Assembly: GCA_039980455.1 (NCBI GenBank)
Contig: JBDXCG010000004.1
Coordinates: 496,001 to 560,000, forward strand
Reading direction: 5' to 3'
DNA from: CALINF01 sp039980455
GTDB lineage: Bacteria; Pseudomonadota; Gammaproteobacteria; Pseudomonadales; Halieaceae
Length of the DNA: 64,000 nucleotides
Part shown: positions 16,182 through 25,577 of the stretch, piece after piece
Layout of the letters: the number at the start of each line of letters is the position of its first letter
How positions within the stretch are numbered: the stretch's first letter is position 1
Position numbers and translations under genes: made by a program
Notes under the pieces: generated by a model
Told to the model about the DNA's origin: nothing
Seen by the model: only the letters and a program-made list of their open reading frames with translations
The model's database searches: none

Positions 16182-17336
16182 TTAAAGTGCCGCCTTCAAC
16201 GCCTCGGCTTTATCAGTGTGCTCCCACGTAAAGTCCGCATCTTCGCGGCCAAAGTGTCCGTAGGCAGCTGTTTTACGGTAGATGGGGCGTTTCAGATCCA
16301 ACATCTCAACCAAGCCTTTGGGACGTAGATCGAAGTGATCACGAACCAGTTGTGCAATGTGATCGTCGCTGATCTTGCCGGTACCGAATGTGTTGATAGA
16401 GATCGATGTTGGCTCGGCCACACCAATCGCGTAGGAGATCTGGATTTCACACCGATCGGCCAGACCAGCGGCAACAATGTTCTTGGCTACATAGCGTCCG
16501 GCGTAGGCTGCCGAGCGATCAACCTTGGATGGGTCTTTTCCTGAGAACGCGCCGCCACCATGACGCGCCATGCCGCCATAGGTATCTACGATGATCTTGC
16601 GGCCAGTCAGGCCGCAGTCGCCAACAGGGCCACCGATGATGAACTGGCCGGTAGGGTTGATGTGATAGTTGGTTTCGGCGTGCAACCACTCAGTTGGCAG
16701 GACTTCTTTAACGATGAGGTCCATAACCGCTTCATGAATGTCTTTCTGGCTGATGTCTTCGTCATGTTGGGTAGATAGCACTACTGCGTCGATGGCGACT
16801 GGCTTGCCATTTTCGTAGCGCAGGCTGACCTGACTCTTGGCATCGGGGCGTAACCATGGGAGGGTGCCCGACTTGCGCAGCTCCGCTTGTCTCTCCACCA
16901 AACGGTGGCTGTAGTAAATGGGGGCGGGCATCAGCACGTCGGTTTCGTTAGTTGCGTAACCGAACATCAAACCCTGGTCGCCAGCGCCTTGCTCTTTGCT
17001 GCCATCTTCATCAACGCCCATGGCGATATCGGGTGATTGCTTGCCGATTGCATTCAGTACGGCACAAGATGCGCCGTCGAAGCCGACTTTGGAGCTGTCA
17101 TAGCCAATGTCGAGTACAACGCCTCTTACAACGTCTTCGAGCTCAACATAGGTATTGGTAGTGACTTCGCCAGCCACGACAACCATGCCGGTCTTCACTA
17201 GAGTCTCTACCGCAACGCGCGCTTCGGGATCGTCAGTAATAATGGCGTCCAGAATCGCGTCTGAGATTTGGTCGGCCATTTTGTCCGGGTGACCTTCGGA
17301 TACTGATTCCGAGGTGAAAAGTGCATATTCGCTCAT
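16182..17336 (-). CDS. metK: S-adenosylmethionine synthetase MetK
   Basis: 384 residues, standard length. Makes S-adenosylmethionine from methionine and ATP. FTSESVSEGHPDKMADQISDAILD at the start, GAGDQGLMFGYATNET, and the P-loop-like GGGAFSGKDPSKVDRSAAYAGRY are family signatures. The ATG at 17336 has AAGGA upstream and lies inside the last codons of sahR, so the two are translationally coupled. The element at 16058-16147 lies between metK and ahcY. Confidence 0.97.
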   Translation of the reverse strand: MSEYALFTSESVSEGHPDKMADQISDAILDAIITDDPEARVAVETLVKTGMVVVAGEVTTNTYVELEDVVRGVVLDIGYDSSKVGFDGASCAVLNAIGKQSPDIAMGVDEDGSKEQGAGDQGLMFGYATNETDVLMPAPIYYSHRLVERQAELRKSGTLPWLRPDAKSQVSLRYENGKPVAIDAVVLSTQHDEDISQKDIHEAVMDLIVKEVLPTEWLHAETNYHINPTGQFIIGGPVGDCGLTGRKIIVDTYGGMARHGGGAFSGKDPSKVDRSAAYAGRYVAKNIVAAGLADRCEIQISYAIGVAEPTSISINTFGTGKISDDHIAQLVRDHFDLRPKGLVEMLDLKRPIYRKTAAYGHFGREDADFTWEHTDKAEALKAAL

Positions 17337-18352
17337 GCTGCTTCCTTTTGTGTGTGAGGGTGGCCGAAGAGGCGCACCTGTACTTGAAATCCATTGCGCT
17401 GTGCCAGATAAACGCTGGCGATATCGCATAGTCCGGCCTGCTCGGCCCAGTGCGTAAGTGCTGTTGGCTCAAAGCCGAGCCATAAGTCGCCGCAGTTATC
17501 GCGTGCCCAGCCCTGATCGTGCTGGCACAGGTCTGTGACCACGACAACCCCGCCAGGCGCGAGGCAACGTGACACGTCCTGCAGAATCTGCGCCGGCTTG
17601 GGTGTGTGATGCAAAACCATATTGATCACCACGCAATCAGCACGCAGCGCATCAATCTCCGAGGAGCCGGTATCGCCGAGCAGCAGGGTGATGTTGCCCA
17701 GCTCGTGTCGGGAAACGCTCTCCTGCGCCTTTGCCAGCATCTGCGGGGCGTTATCGATAGCAACTACGCTGCTGAAGCGTTCGGCCAGGGTGGCCAAGAA
17801 AGCGCCATCGCCAGGACCTATCTCCAGCGCGAGCTCGTGGCTGGGAATATCGGCATCGTCCAACATCTGGGCAACTGTGTCGGCATATTGGCCATAGCTG
17901 GCGATCAGATCCTGTTGTTCCTGAAACTTGTGTGCGTTGTCTGTGAAAAAACGACGTGAATTGGCCTCGCGCTGATGGTGTAGTTGCTTCAGGCGGTCCA
18001 TCAAGTCATCAGGCAGTGCGATCTGGTCTACGGTATGGAAGATCTGTTGCTGCAATGCTTCCAATTCAGGGCGCTGTCCTAGCCCCATCCGACGATAAAA
18101 AATTGAGTTGCCCTCGCGCCGGGTTGCAACCAATCCTGCTCCGGCAAGCACCTTGAGATGGTGGCTGAGCGCAGACTGGCGGATATCCAGCAGCGTGCAC
18201 AACTCCGATACACCAAATGACTCGCCCTGTAGCAGCCTTAACACCCGCAGACGCAGTGGGTCTGCACTGGCTTTACACAAATCTGCAATGGCTGCGAGAG
18301 AGACATCTCGGGGCTCGTCTTTTAGGGACAGTGTGGGTTGGCTGGTTAACAT
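17333..18352 (-). CDS. sahR: ArsR-family repressor fused to a SAM-methyltransferase-like domain, SahR type
   Basis: 339 residues. An ArsR winged helix (about 18-95; LRLRVLRLL, VSELCTLLDIRQSALSHHLKVLAGAGLVATRREG) is joined to a class I methyltransferase-like domain (about 155-330) with motif I ALEIGPGDGAFL. This architecture and the metK linkage match SahR, a described repressor of SAM-cycle genes (ahcY, metF, metK, metE/H) whose methyltransferase-like domain senses S-adenosylhomocysteine. Its own start is 27 bases from a perfect 28-bp palindrome, suggesting autoregulation. Overlaps metK by 4 bases. Operator specificity and ligand are inferred from family knowledge. Confidence 0.88.
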   Translation of the reverse strand: MLTSQPTLSLKDEPRDVSLAAIADLCKASADPLRLRVLRLLQGESFGVSELCTLLDIRQSALSHHLKVLAGAGLVATRREGNSIFYRRMGLGQRPELEALQQQIFHTVDQIALPDDLMDRLKQLHHQREANSRRFFTDNAHKFQEQQDLIASYGQYADTVAQMLDDADIPSHELALEIGPGDGAFLATLAERFSSVVAIDNAPQMLAKAQESVSRHELGNITLLLGDTGSSEIDALRADCVVINMVLHHTPKPAQILQDVSRCLAPGGVVVVTDLCQHDQGWARDNCGDLWLGFEPTALTHWAEQAGLCDIASVYLAQRNGFQVQVRLFGHPHTQKEAA

Positions 18353-18360
18353 GGCGCAGG

Positions 18361-18389
18361 AGTCTAACAGGCGGCGCTATCTATATCAA
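18361..18389 (-). promoter_or_regulatory. Candidate sahR promoter
   Basis: On the minus strand TTGATA (18389-18384) and TAGACT (18366-18361) are separated by exactly 17 bases, a good sigma-70 match. The expected start of transcription falls only about 2 bases before the sahR ATG, so the mRNA could be nearly leaderless. The -35 lies inside the palindrome at 18379-18406. Confidence 0.55.
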
Positions 18390-18406
18390 AATATTTTGAT
18401 ATAGAT
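18379..18406. promoter_or_regulatory. Perfect 28-bp palindrome, probable SahR operator
   Basis: Fourteen bases, ATCTATATCAAAAT, are followed directly by their exact reverse complement. It sits between divergent sahR and tkt and covers the predicted -35 of sahR. ArsR-family dimers bind such AT-rich palindromes. That SahR is the ligand-responsive binder is inferred from position; I could not compare it with the published motif. Confidence 0.7.
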
Positions 18407-18536
18407 GATGTCGAGGGAATGAATTTAGTAACGGAAGACCAAAAACAGCGCGATTTGTTTGCCGTTCGCGTGTTGTTACGCGAAAATGGCCGCCCTTTGT
18501 GTGGTCCCGATCTGTGATCCTTTTCTGGAGATTTTG

Positions 18537-20534
18537 ATGTCATCCCGTACTGAGCTTGCCAATGCAATTCGAGCCCTGAGCATGGACGCTGTCCAACAGG
18601 CGAACAGTGGTCACCCGGGCGCGCCTATGGGCATGGCGGACATAGCCGAAGTCCTGTGGAATGATTTTCTATCGCATAACCCTGCCAATCCATCCTGGCC
18701 TAACCGAGACCGTTTTGTCTTGTCCAATGGCCATGGCTCTATGCTGATCTACTCGCTGCTTCACCTCTCGGGCTACGACCTACCCATAGATGAGCTGAGA
18801 AATTTCCGCCAATTACACAGTAAGACGCCTGGTCATCCTGAGTACGGCTATGCGCCAGGAGTGGAAACCACTACCGGTCCTTTGGGGCAGGGTATTACTA
18901 ACGCCGTGGGGATGGCGTTGGCTGAGAAGATGCTGGCGGCGCATTTTAATAGGGATACACACGAAGTGATTAATCACTTCACTTATTCGTTTCTGGGCGA
19001 TGGCTGCCTCATGGAAGGCATCTCGCACGAAGCGTGCTCTCTGGCCGGTACGTTGGGACTTGGCAAGTTGATCGCCTTTTATGATGACAACGGAATCTCG
19101 ATTGACGGCGAAGTTGACGGGTGGTTTACCGACGACACGCCTGCTCGATTTGCGGCCTATGGCTGGCACGTGATTGCCGATGTCGATGGTCATGATCCTG
19201 AGGCGGTGCGCAACGCAACGCTGGCAGCCCGCAGTGAGACGGGCAAGCCAACGTTGATTTGTTGCAAGACCGTCATCGGTAAAGGGGCGCCTAACAAGCA
19301 AGGGAGTGAATCGTGTCACGGTGCTCCGCTGGGCGCCGATGAGATAGCGGCAACGCGCGAAGCACTGGGATGGACCCATGGGTCTTTTGAGATTCCCGAA
19401 CACGTTTACGCTGGCTGGAACGCCGAAGCACGTGGTGCTGAGCGAGAGAATCAGTGGAACGCGGCCATGGCAGCTTACGCAGAGGCTTACCCAGAGCTAG
19501 CAGCTGAGCTGCGCCGGCGCTTGGCTGGCGACCTACCTGCAGACTTTTCTGCTCAAGCCCAGGCTTATGTTGAGCAGTGCCAAAGCGAAGGCGAAACAAT
19601 CGCTTCGCGTAAAGCCTCACAGAATGCGCTCAACGCTTATGGCCCGCTATTGCCTGAACTTCTGGGCGGCTCTGCCGACCTTGCCGGCTCTAATCTCACT
19701 CTTTGGAGCGGATCCAGGGGCGTGTCGAAAAACGACGCGGACGGCAATTACATTTACTACGGCGTACGCGAGTTTGCGATGTCGGCGATCATGAATGGCA
19801 TAGCGCTGCATGGCGGATTCGTTCCCTACGGAGCAACTTTCCTGATATTCATGGAGTACGCCCGCAACGCAGTGCGTATGGCCGCTCTCATGAAGCAGCG
19901 CAGCATCTTCGTGTATACCCACGATTCAATTGGATTGGGCGAGGATGGCCCCACCCACCAGCCAGTAGAGCAGCTGACTGCTCTGCGTGCCACGCCTAAC
20001 CTGCGAACCTGGCGTCCTTGTGATGCGGTGGAGTCTGCGGTTGCCTGGAAGTCGGCTATTGAGTGCACCACGGGCCCTAGCGCATTGGTTTTCTCACGAC
20101 AGGGCCTGCCACACCAGCAGCGCAGCGCGCAGCAAGTCGGCGATATCGCCCGGGGTGGCTATGTTTTGCATGACTCAGGTTCCGCGCCGGACGTGATTCT
20201 TATAGCAACCGGCTCCGAAGTGCACCTGGTGATGGAAGCTGCACAGCAGTTGGGGCAGGCGGGCAAGTCCGTACGCGTTGTTTCGATGCCTTGTGCGGAG
20301 GTGTTTGAGCAGCAGGATGCAAGCTATCGGGAATCTGTTTTGCCCAGCGACGTGCTGGCCCGAGTGGCGGTTGAAGCCGCTCACCGCGACTTCTGGTTCA
20401 AATATGTTGGACTGGATGGTCGTATCGTCGGCATGTCCACTTTCGGCGAGTCGGCGCCAGCGGGCGAATTGTTCAAGAGCTTTGGATTCACGCTCGACAA
20501 CGTATTGAGCGTTGTGGAAGAGGTGATCCAGTAG
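18537..20534 (+). CDS. tkt: Transketolase
   Basis: 665 residues. Thiamine-diphosphate enzyme moving two-carbon units between sugar phosphates in the pentose phosphate pathway. ANSGHPGAPMGMADIAEVLW at the N-terminus, GPLGQGITNAVGMALAEK, the ThDP/Mg site GDGCLMEGISHEA, DDNGISIDG, and the second-domain HDSIGLGEDGPTHQPVEQ are diagnostic. ATG at 18537 has CTGGAG upstream. First of a tkt-epd-pgk-fba series, divergent from sahR-metK as in Pseudomonas; the leader is about 130 bases from the palindrome. Confidence 0.97.
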   Translation: MSSRTELANAIRALSMDAVQQANSGHPGAPMGMADIAEVLWNDFLSHNPANPSWPNRDRFVLSNGHGSMLIYSLLHLSGYDLPIDELRNFRQLHSKTPGHPEYGYAPGVETTTGPLGQGITNAVGMALAEKMLAAHFNRDTHEVINHFTYSFLGDGCLMEGISHEACSLAGTLGLGKLIAFYDDNGISIDGEVDGWFTDDTPARFAAYGWHVIADVDGHDPEAVRNATLAARSETGKPTLICCKTVIGKGAPNKQGSESCHGAPLGADEIAATREALGWTHGSFEIPEHVYAGWNAEARGAERENQWNAAMAAYAEAYPELAAELRRRLAGDLPADFSAQAQAYVEQCQSEGETIASRKASQNALNAYGPLLPELLGGSADLAGSNLTLWSGSRGVSKNDADGNYIYYGVREFAMSAIMNGIALHGGFVPYGATFLIFMEYARNAVRMAALMKQRSIFVYTHDSIGLGEDGPTHQPVEQLTALRATPNLRTWRPCDAVESAVAWKSAIECTTGPSALVFSRQGLPHQQRSAQQVGDIARGGYVLHDSGSAPDVILIATGSEVHLVMEAAQQLGQAGKSVRVVSMPCAEVFEQQDASYRESVLPSDVLARVAVEAAHRDFWFKYVGLDGRIVGMSTFGESAPAGELFKSFGFTLDNVLSVVEEVIQ

Positions 20535-20544
20535 GAAGCGGGAC

Positions 20545-21567
20545 GTGATCCGACTGGCGATAAATGGTTACGGGCGTATTGGTCGCAGCGTATTGCGGGC
20601 TCTGTACGAGAGTTCGTTGCGTGACAAACTTATGGTGGTTGCGGTCAACGAGTTGGCGGACGCAAAAACTGTGCTGCACCTCAGTAAATACGATTCCACC
20701 CACGGCCGATTTCCTGCAGCAATTGAAGGCAACGAAGGAGAGCTGCGGGTAGCTGGCGACACTATCGTATTGCTGCGCCAACCCGATATTCCCACGCTAC
20801 CCTGGGCCGATCTTGGCGTAGACATGGTGCTGGAGTGTACCGGCGCTTTCTCCGATCGTGCCACGGCACAGCTGCATATGGACGCCGGCGCGGGCTGCAT
20901 GCTGTTCTCGCAACCTGCGCAGCAGAACGTCGACACAACGGTGGTCTATGGCGTCAATCATCATACCCTTGAGCCTTCACACACCGTGGTGTCCAACGCA
21001 TCATGCACCACTAACGGTATCGTGCCTGTTATTGATGCGCTGCATCGCGCGTTTGGCATCGAGACCGGTACCATGACCACCATTCACTCCGCGATGAACG
21101 ACCAGCCAGTGTTGGACGCCTATCATCACACGGATCTGCGTAAGACCCGCGCAGCATCACAATCGATCATTCCGGTTGATACCGAGCTTGCCATTGGTAT
21201 AGAGCGCGTCTTGCCGGAATTGGCCGGGCGCTTTACGGCACAGGCTCTGCGCGTGCCCACGCTCAATGTGTCGGCTATAGATCTCACTGTACAGGTTGCA
21301 AAAGAGACGTCGGTGGAGGCAGTGAACGCTGCGTTAGAGTCTGCTGCGCGTGACAGTTATTTGGGTGTGCTCGGTTATACGCAGGAGCCTCTGGCATCCT
21401 GTGATTTCAACCATGACGCCCGTTCCTCAATCGTTGATGCAAGCCAGACCAGAGTCAGTGGCGCTCGTCTGGTTAAAGTGCTGACCTGGTTTGATAATGA
21501 GTGGGGCTACGCCAACCGTATGTTGGATGTTGCCAGTTACTGGGCCAATCTGCCCAAGGAGAACTGA
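20545..21567 (+). CDS. epd: D-erythrose-4-phosphate dehydrogenase Epd (GapA homologue)
   Basis: 340 residues from GTG. Rossmann start MIRLAINGYGRIGRSVLRAL and catalytic Cys154 in SNASCTTN are common to all GAPDH-like enzymes. TIHSAMNDQPVLDAYHHTDLRKTRAASQSIIPVDTELA and LGYTQEPLASCDFNHDARSSIVD follow Epd rather than GapA, as does the place between tkt and pgk. Epd oxidises erythrose 4-phosphate for pyridoxal phosphate synthesis. A role as the glycolytic GAPDH cannot be excluded because no other gap gene is in the window. Confidence 0.88.
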   Translation: MIRLAINGYGRIGRSVLRALYESSLRDKLMVVAVNELADAKTVLHLSKYDSTHGRFPAAIEGNEGELRVAGDTIVLLRQPDIPTLPWADLGVDMVLECTGAFSDRATAQLHMDAGAGCMLFSQPAQQNVDTTVVYGVNHHTLEPSHTVVSNASCTTNGIVPVIDALHRAFGIETGTMTTIHSAMNDQPVLDAYHHTDLRKTRAASQSIIPVDTELAIGIERVLPELAGRFTAQALRVPTLNVSAIDLTVQVAKETSVEAVNAALESAARDSYLGVLGYTQEPLASCDFNHDARSSIVDASQTRVSGARLVKVLTWFDNEWGYANRMLDVASYWANLPKEN

Positions 21568-21572
21568 TACCG

Positions 21573-22745
21573 ATGACACTACCACTGTTGCAGATGAAAG
21601 ATATCGACCTTGCGGGCAAGCGCGTTCTGATTCGGGAAGATCTCAACGTACCCATCAAAGACGGTAAGGTCTCCAGCGACGCTCGGATTCGTGCAGCGCT
21701 GCCGACCATCGAGGCGGCATTGTCCGCTGGCGCTAGTGTGCTGGTCATGTCACATCTCGGCCGCCCCGTTGAGGGGGAGTTTGATGCTGATTTCTCGATG
21801 CAGCCTGTTGCGCTGCATCTATCTCAGCTGCTTGGCAAAACCGTTCGCCTTGCAGCGGATTGGCGCTCCGGTGTCGACGTGCCTCCGGGTGAAGTCTGCT
21901 TACTTGAAAACGTGCGATTTAACGCGGGCGAGAAGGGCGACGATGATGACCTCGCGCGCCAATATGCGGGGCTGTGCGATGTATTTGTGATGGATGCTTT
22001 TGGCACGGCTCATCGCGCACAAGCCTCCACACACGGAGTCGCTAAGTTTGCACCTGTTGCCTGTGCTGGGCCCCTGCTTGCGGGCGAGTTGACTGCACTG
22101 GATCGCGCACTGACTGATCCGGCACGACCCCTCGTAGCGATTGTGGGAGGATCCAAAGTATCGACCAAGTTGACGGTGCTTGAGACTTTGTCGGATAAGG
22201 TCGATCAGCTGATCGTAGGGGGCGGGATCGCCAATACGTTTCTAGCGGCTAGCGGTAAGCCCGTGGGTAAATCATTGTGTGAGCACGACCTGATTCCAGT
22301 GGCCAAGGCGCTGCAGGCAAACGCGCACATTCCACTGCCACCGGATGTTGTTACCGGCAAGGAGTTCTCTGAATCTGCAGCCGCTACACTGTGCTCCACT
22401 GATGCAGTAGGTGCTGACGATATGATTTTTGATATCGGGCCGAAGGGTCAAGCCGAAATCGCCGCAATTCTGGACGGCGCGGGCACTATTTTGTGGAACG
22501 GCCCTGTGGGTGTGTTTGAGTTTGACCAGTTCGGCGCTGGCACGCAGGCGTTGGCCGCCGCGATTGCCAGCAGTAGTGCATTTTCAGTGGCTGGCGGAGG
22601 AGACACTCTGGCAGCTATCGATAAATACGGCATTGCCGATCAGGTTTCTTATATTTCTACCGGCGGCGGCGCTTTCCTGGAGTATGTGGAAGGCAAAACC
22701 CTGCCGGCAGTAGCGGTACTGCAAGAGCGGGCGAAGTCCGCTTAG
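21573..22745 (+). CDS. pgk: Phosphoglycerate kinase
   Basis: 390 residues. Transfers phosphate between 1,3-bisphosphoglycerate and ADP. RVLIREDLNVPIKDGKV near the N-terminus, MSHLGRP, the ATP-site VAIVGGSKVSTKL, and the C-terminal VAGGGDTLAAI ... STGGGAFLEYVEGKTLP are standard. ATG at 21573 follows AAGGAGA; it begins 5 bases after epd, so the two are coupled. Confidence 0.97.
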   Translation: MTLPLLQMKDIDLAGKRVLIREDLNVPIKDGKVSSDARIRAALPTIEAALSAGASVLVMSHLGRPVEGEFDADFSMQPVALHLSQLLGKTVRLAADWRSGVDVPPGEVCLLENVRFNAGEKGDDDDLARQYAGLCDVFVMDAFGTAHRAQASTHGVAKFAPVACAGPLLAGELTALDRALTDPARPLVAIVGGSKVSTKLTVLETLSDKVDQLIVGGGIANTFLAASGKPVGKSLCEHDLIPVAKALQANAHIPLPPDVVTGKEFSESAAATLCSTDAVGADDMIFDIGPKGQAEIAAILDGAGTILWNGPVGVFEFDQFGAGTQALAAAIASSSAFSVAGGGDTLAAIDKYGIADQVSYISTGGGAFLEYVEGKTLPAVAVLQERAKSA

Positions 22746-22790
22746 TCTAGTATTTACTAAAAGCCCCATTTGAATGAGAGGTAGAGTTTC

Positions 22791-23855
22791 ATGGCACTAA
22801 TTAGTATGCGTCAGTTGTTGGATCACGCCGCCGAGCACGGTTACGGCGTGCCGGCCTTCAATGTGAACAATCTGGAGCAAACAAGGGCGATTATGGAGGC
22901 TGCCGATGAAACCGATTCGCCGGTGATCATGCAGGCCAGCGCAGGTGCTCGCAAGTACGCAGGCGCGCCTTTCTTGCGTGCGTTGATGGACGCGGCGATA
23001 ACTGAATTTCCACATATTCCGGTGGTAGTGCATCAGGATCACGGAATGTCTCCCGCTGTGTGTCAGCGCTCCATCCAGCTTGGCTTTAGCTCTGTGATGA
23101 TGGATGGGTCTCTGGGTGAGGATGGTAAAACGCCCATGGATTATGACTACAACGTAGCAGTAACTAAGCTCGCCGTTGATATGGCGCACGCCTGTGGCGT
23201 TTCGGTTGAAGGGGAGCTGGGCTGCCTGGGGTCATTGGAAACGGGTGAGGCAGGCGAGGAGGACGGTAGTGGTGCCTCGGGAATTTTAACCCATGAGCAG
23301 ATGCTCACCGACCCCGAGGAGGCAGCAGAATTCGTTAAGGCCACCCAGGTGGATGCGCTGGCAATTGCTTGCGGTACCAGTCATGGCGCTTACAAATTCA
23401 CGCGGCCTCCCACTGGCGATATTCTTGCGATAGATCGCATCATCGAGATCAATAAGCGTATTCCCAACACTCACCTGGTCATGCACGGTTCGTCTTCTGT
23501 GCCGCAGGAATGGTTGCAGGTGATCAATGAATTTGGCGGCGAGATTCCCGAAACCTATGGTGTGCCTGTGGAGCAGATTCAGGAAGGCATCCGCAATGGC
23601 GTGCGTAAGGTCAATATCGATACCGACCTGCGGCTGGCCTCCACCGGTGCAGTACGGCGCTTCTTAAGTGAGAACCCGTCCGAGTTTGATCCGCGCAAGT
23701 TCCTCACAGCAACCACCAAAGCCATGAAAGAGATCTGCCTGGCTCGCTACGAGTCGTTTGGTACAGCGGGCAACGCCAGCAAGATCAAGGTCAAGTCGCT
23801 GGAGGCTATGCAAGAGGCCTATGCCTCAGGGGCGCTGTATTCGAGCGTTAAATAG
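22791..23855 (+). CDS. fba: Class II fructose-bisphosphate aldolase
   Basis: 354 residues. Zinc-dependent aldolase of glycolysis/gluconeogenesis. PAFNVNNLEQTRAIMEAA, the zinc motif VVVHQDHG, LGCLGSLETGEAGEEDGSG, and VMHGSSSVPQEW followed by GVRKVNIDTDLR define the subtype often labelled fructose-1,6-bisphosphate aldolase, Calvin cycle subtype, which is common in heterotrophs as well. ATG preceded by GAGAGGTAGAG. 45 bases after pgk. Confidence 0.96.
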   Translation: MALISMRQLLDHAAEHGYGVPAFNVNNLEQTRAIMEAADETDSPVIMQASAGARKYAGAPFLRALMDAAITEFPHIPVVVHQDHGMSPAVCQRSIQLGFSSVMMDGSLGEDGKTPMDYDYNVAVTKLAVDMAHACGVSVEGELGCLGSLETGEAGEEDGSGASGILTHEQMLTDPEEAAEFVKATQVDALAIACGTSHGAYKFTRPPTGDILAIDRIIEINKRIPNTHLVMHGSSSVPQEWLQVINEFGGEIPETYGVPVEQIQEGIRNGVRKVNIDTDLRLASTGAVRRFLSENPSEFDPRKFLTATTKAMKEICLARYESFGTAGNASKIKVKSLEAMQEAYASGALYSSVK

Positions 23856-23889
23856 GTCGTTCAAACCACGTGGCTGAGGTGGCATCCCG

Positions 23890-24852
23890 GTGGAGTTAAT
23901 TCAGGCGCAAATAGACGCGCTGCGGGAGCAACTCCAGCCTCTGAACGACGCCACTGAGCTGCCGCCTGAGTCAGCACCGTTGCTGGCGTATTACGGGCTG
24001 GATTTCGGCCTGACTTTTCCACATGCCTCGCTGTCGATGGGTTGGGTGTCCTCCGGTGAGTTTGATCTGGCCACTTATCGTTGGCTGCAGCCTGGCGCCA
24101 CTGACACATTGCTGCTGGTGCACGGCTATCTCGATCACGTGGGGCTATTCGCTCATCTCATTCACTTTGGACTTGAGCGCGGTTACAACGTGCTGGCATT
24201 TGACCTGCCCGGGCACGGGCTTTCCAGTGGCCAGCGGGCCGGAATCGATGACTTTTCATCCTACAGCGCGGCAATAGCGGACGTGCTGACAGCCTCCAGC
24301 CTCGACCAGCAGCCATTGAGGGTTATCGCCCAGAGCACCGGGGGTGCCGCCTTAGTCGATCTGGCCTCGCGTGGCCCTTGGCCGTTCGAACAAACGGTGC
24401 TACTGGCCCCACTCGTTCGGCCAGCAGATTGGTGGAAGGTGCGCCTGATGCATACCCTGGCGCACCGTTTTATTGATGATGTTCCACGCCAATTTGCTAA
24501 AAACTCAACGGATCTGAACTTCCTGGAGTTTATTCAACGAGATCCCATGCAGTCGACTCGAATTCAGGTTAGCTGGGTAGGCGCTCTGAAGCGTTGGCTT
24601 AGCGGCCTTCAATTTCGCGATCTGGGTGTTGGCCCGGCACTGGTTATTCAGGGACAAGAGGACACCACCGTAGATTGGCGCTATAACATGCGCCGTATAG
24701 AAGAGCTCTTCCCGGGTAGCGCGATTGAATACATACCGGACGCCGGGCACCATCTGGCTAATGAAAGCGAGCGCTGGCGTAATCTCTATCTTGCCAGAAT
24801 CGCTGCGCATTTTGATCAGGGCTCACGTGCGGCGCCGGGCGCTCAACCCTAA
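23890..24852 (+). CDS. Alpha/beta hydrolase, serine-aminopeptidase/monoacylglycerol-lipase type
   Basis: 320 residues from GTG. Cytoplasmic alpha/beta hydrolase of the S33/Hydrolase_4 type. LLLVHGYLDHVGLF forms the oxyanion strand, FDLPGHGLSSG follows, and Ser149 in AQSTGG is the nucleophile (Ala replaces the first Gly of GxSxG). GQEDTTVDW and DAGHHLANES supply the probable Asp and His. Substrate cannot be inferred; lysophospholipid or monoacylglycerol esters are the family norm. 34 bases after fba, possibly in its transcript. Its TAA overlaps the marC stop. Confidence 0.82.
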   Translation: MELIQAQIDALREQLQPLNDATELPPESAPLLAYYGLDFGLTFPHASLSMGWVSSGEFDLATYRWLQPGATDTLLLVHGYLDHVGLFAHLIHFGLERGYNVLAFDLPGHGLSSGQRAGIDDFSSYSAAIADVLTASSLDQQPLRVIAQSTGGAALVDLASRGPWPFEQTVLLAPLVRPADWWKVRLMHTLAHRFIDDVPRQFAKNSTDLNFLEFIQRDPMQSTRIQVSWVGALKRWLSGLQFRDLGVGPALVIQGQEDTTVDWRYNMRRIEELFPGSAIEYIPDAGHHLANESERWRNLYLARIAAHFDQGSRAAPGAQP

Positions 24853-25445
24853 TCGACTAGATGCAGGCTGGTTTCTAGCCCATTGAAGAACATCTGCACT
24901 GAGATTATTACCAAGATCATACCCATAAGGCGTTCCATCGCTATTAGGCCGCGACTACCTAGCGCGCGCAGTAGTAGTGGAGAAGACATCAACACGACAG
25001 CGGACACGGCCCACGCGGCAACTAACGCGGCTGTCCATTCCAGCATGCGCGTCGGATCGTTGCTCACCATTAGCATGGCAAAGGCCAGAGACGAGGGTCC
25101 CGCCACGGCCGGTATTGCCAGCGGAACGATAAATGGCTCCCCTTCGGGAGTCTCACCCATGATTCCGTGCGGAGAAGGGAAAATCATACGAATGGCGATC
25201 AAAAACAGGATTATCGCCCCTGCGATGCTCACAGATTCCTCTTTGAGTCCCATGAAGTTCAGCACAGAGCTGCCGCCGTACAGGAATATAAGAAGGACGA
25301 CCAATGCGATGAGCAATTCCCGGAAGATCACCCACTGCCTGCGTCTACCCTCTACATCTTTCAGGACGGACAGAAAAATGGGGACGTTGCCCAAGGGGTC
25401 CATCACCAGAACCAGCGTTATAAATGCAGCGATTGTATTGTCCAT
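24849..25445 (-). CDS. MarC family integral membrane protein
   Basis: 198 residues with six hydrophobic segments. ITLVLVMDPLGNVPIFLSVLKD at the N-terminus and PLAIPAVAGPSSLAFAMLM in the middle are the MarC-family repeats (the NP and AGPG-like motifs). The family is annotated as transporter-like with no proven substrate; the older link to multiple antibiotic resistance was not supported. ATG at 25445. Ends convergently inside the hydrolase stop. Confidence 0.92.
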   Translation of the reverse strand: MDNTIAAFITLVLVMDPLGNVPIFLSVLKDVEGRRRQWVIFRELLIALVVLLIFLYGGSSVLNFMGLKEESVSIAGAIILFLIAIRMIFPSPHGIMGETPEGEPFIVPLAIPAVAGPSSLAFAMLMVSNDPTRMLEWTAALVAAWAVSAVVLMSSPLLLRALGSRGLIAMERLMGMILVIISVQMFFNGLETSLHLVD

Positions 25446-25577
25446 TTCCGGCCTCAAATGTGGTGTGAGCAGGTGGATCGGGTGAGCGCAATGCCTACAT
25501 CAATAACGCTCCCGACACTCGGAGGCGGCGATTATCCATACCCTGCTTACATTGTCGCCCGCAATAAGTTGGTGAAA

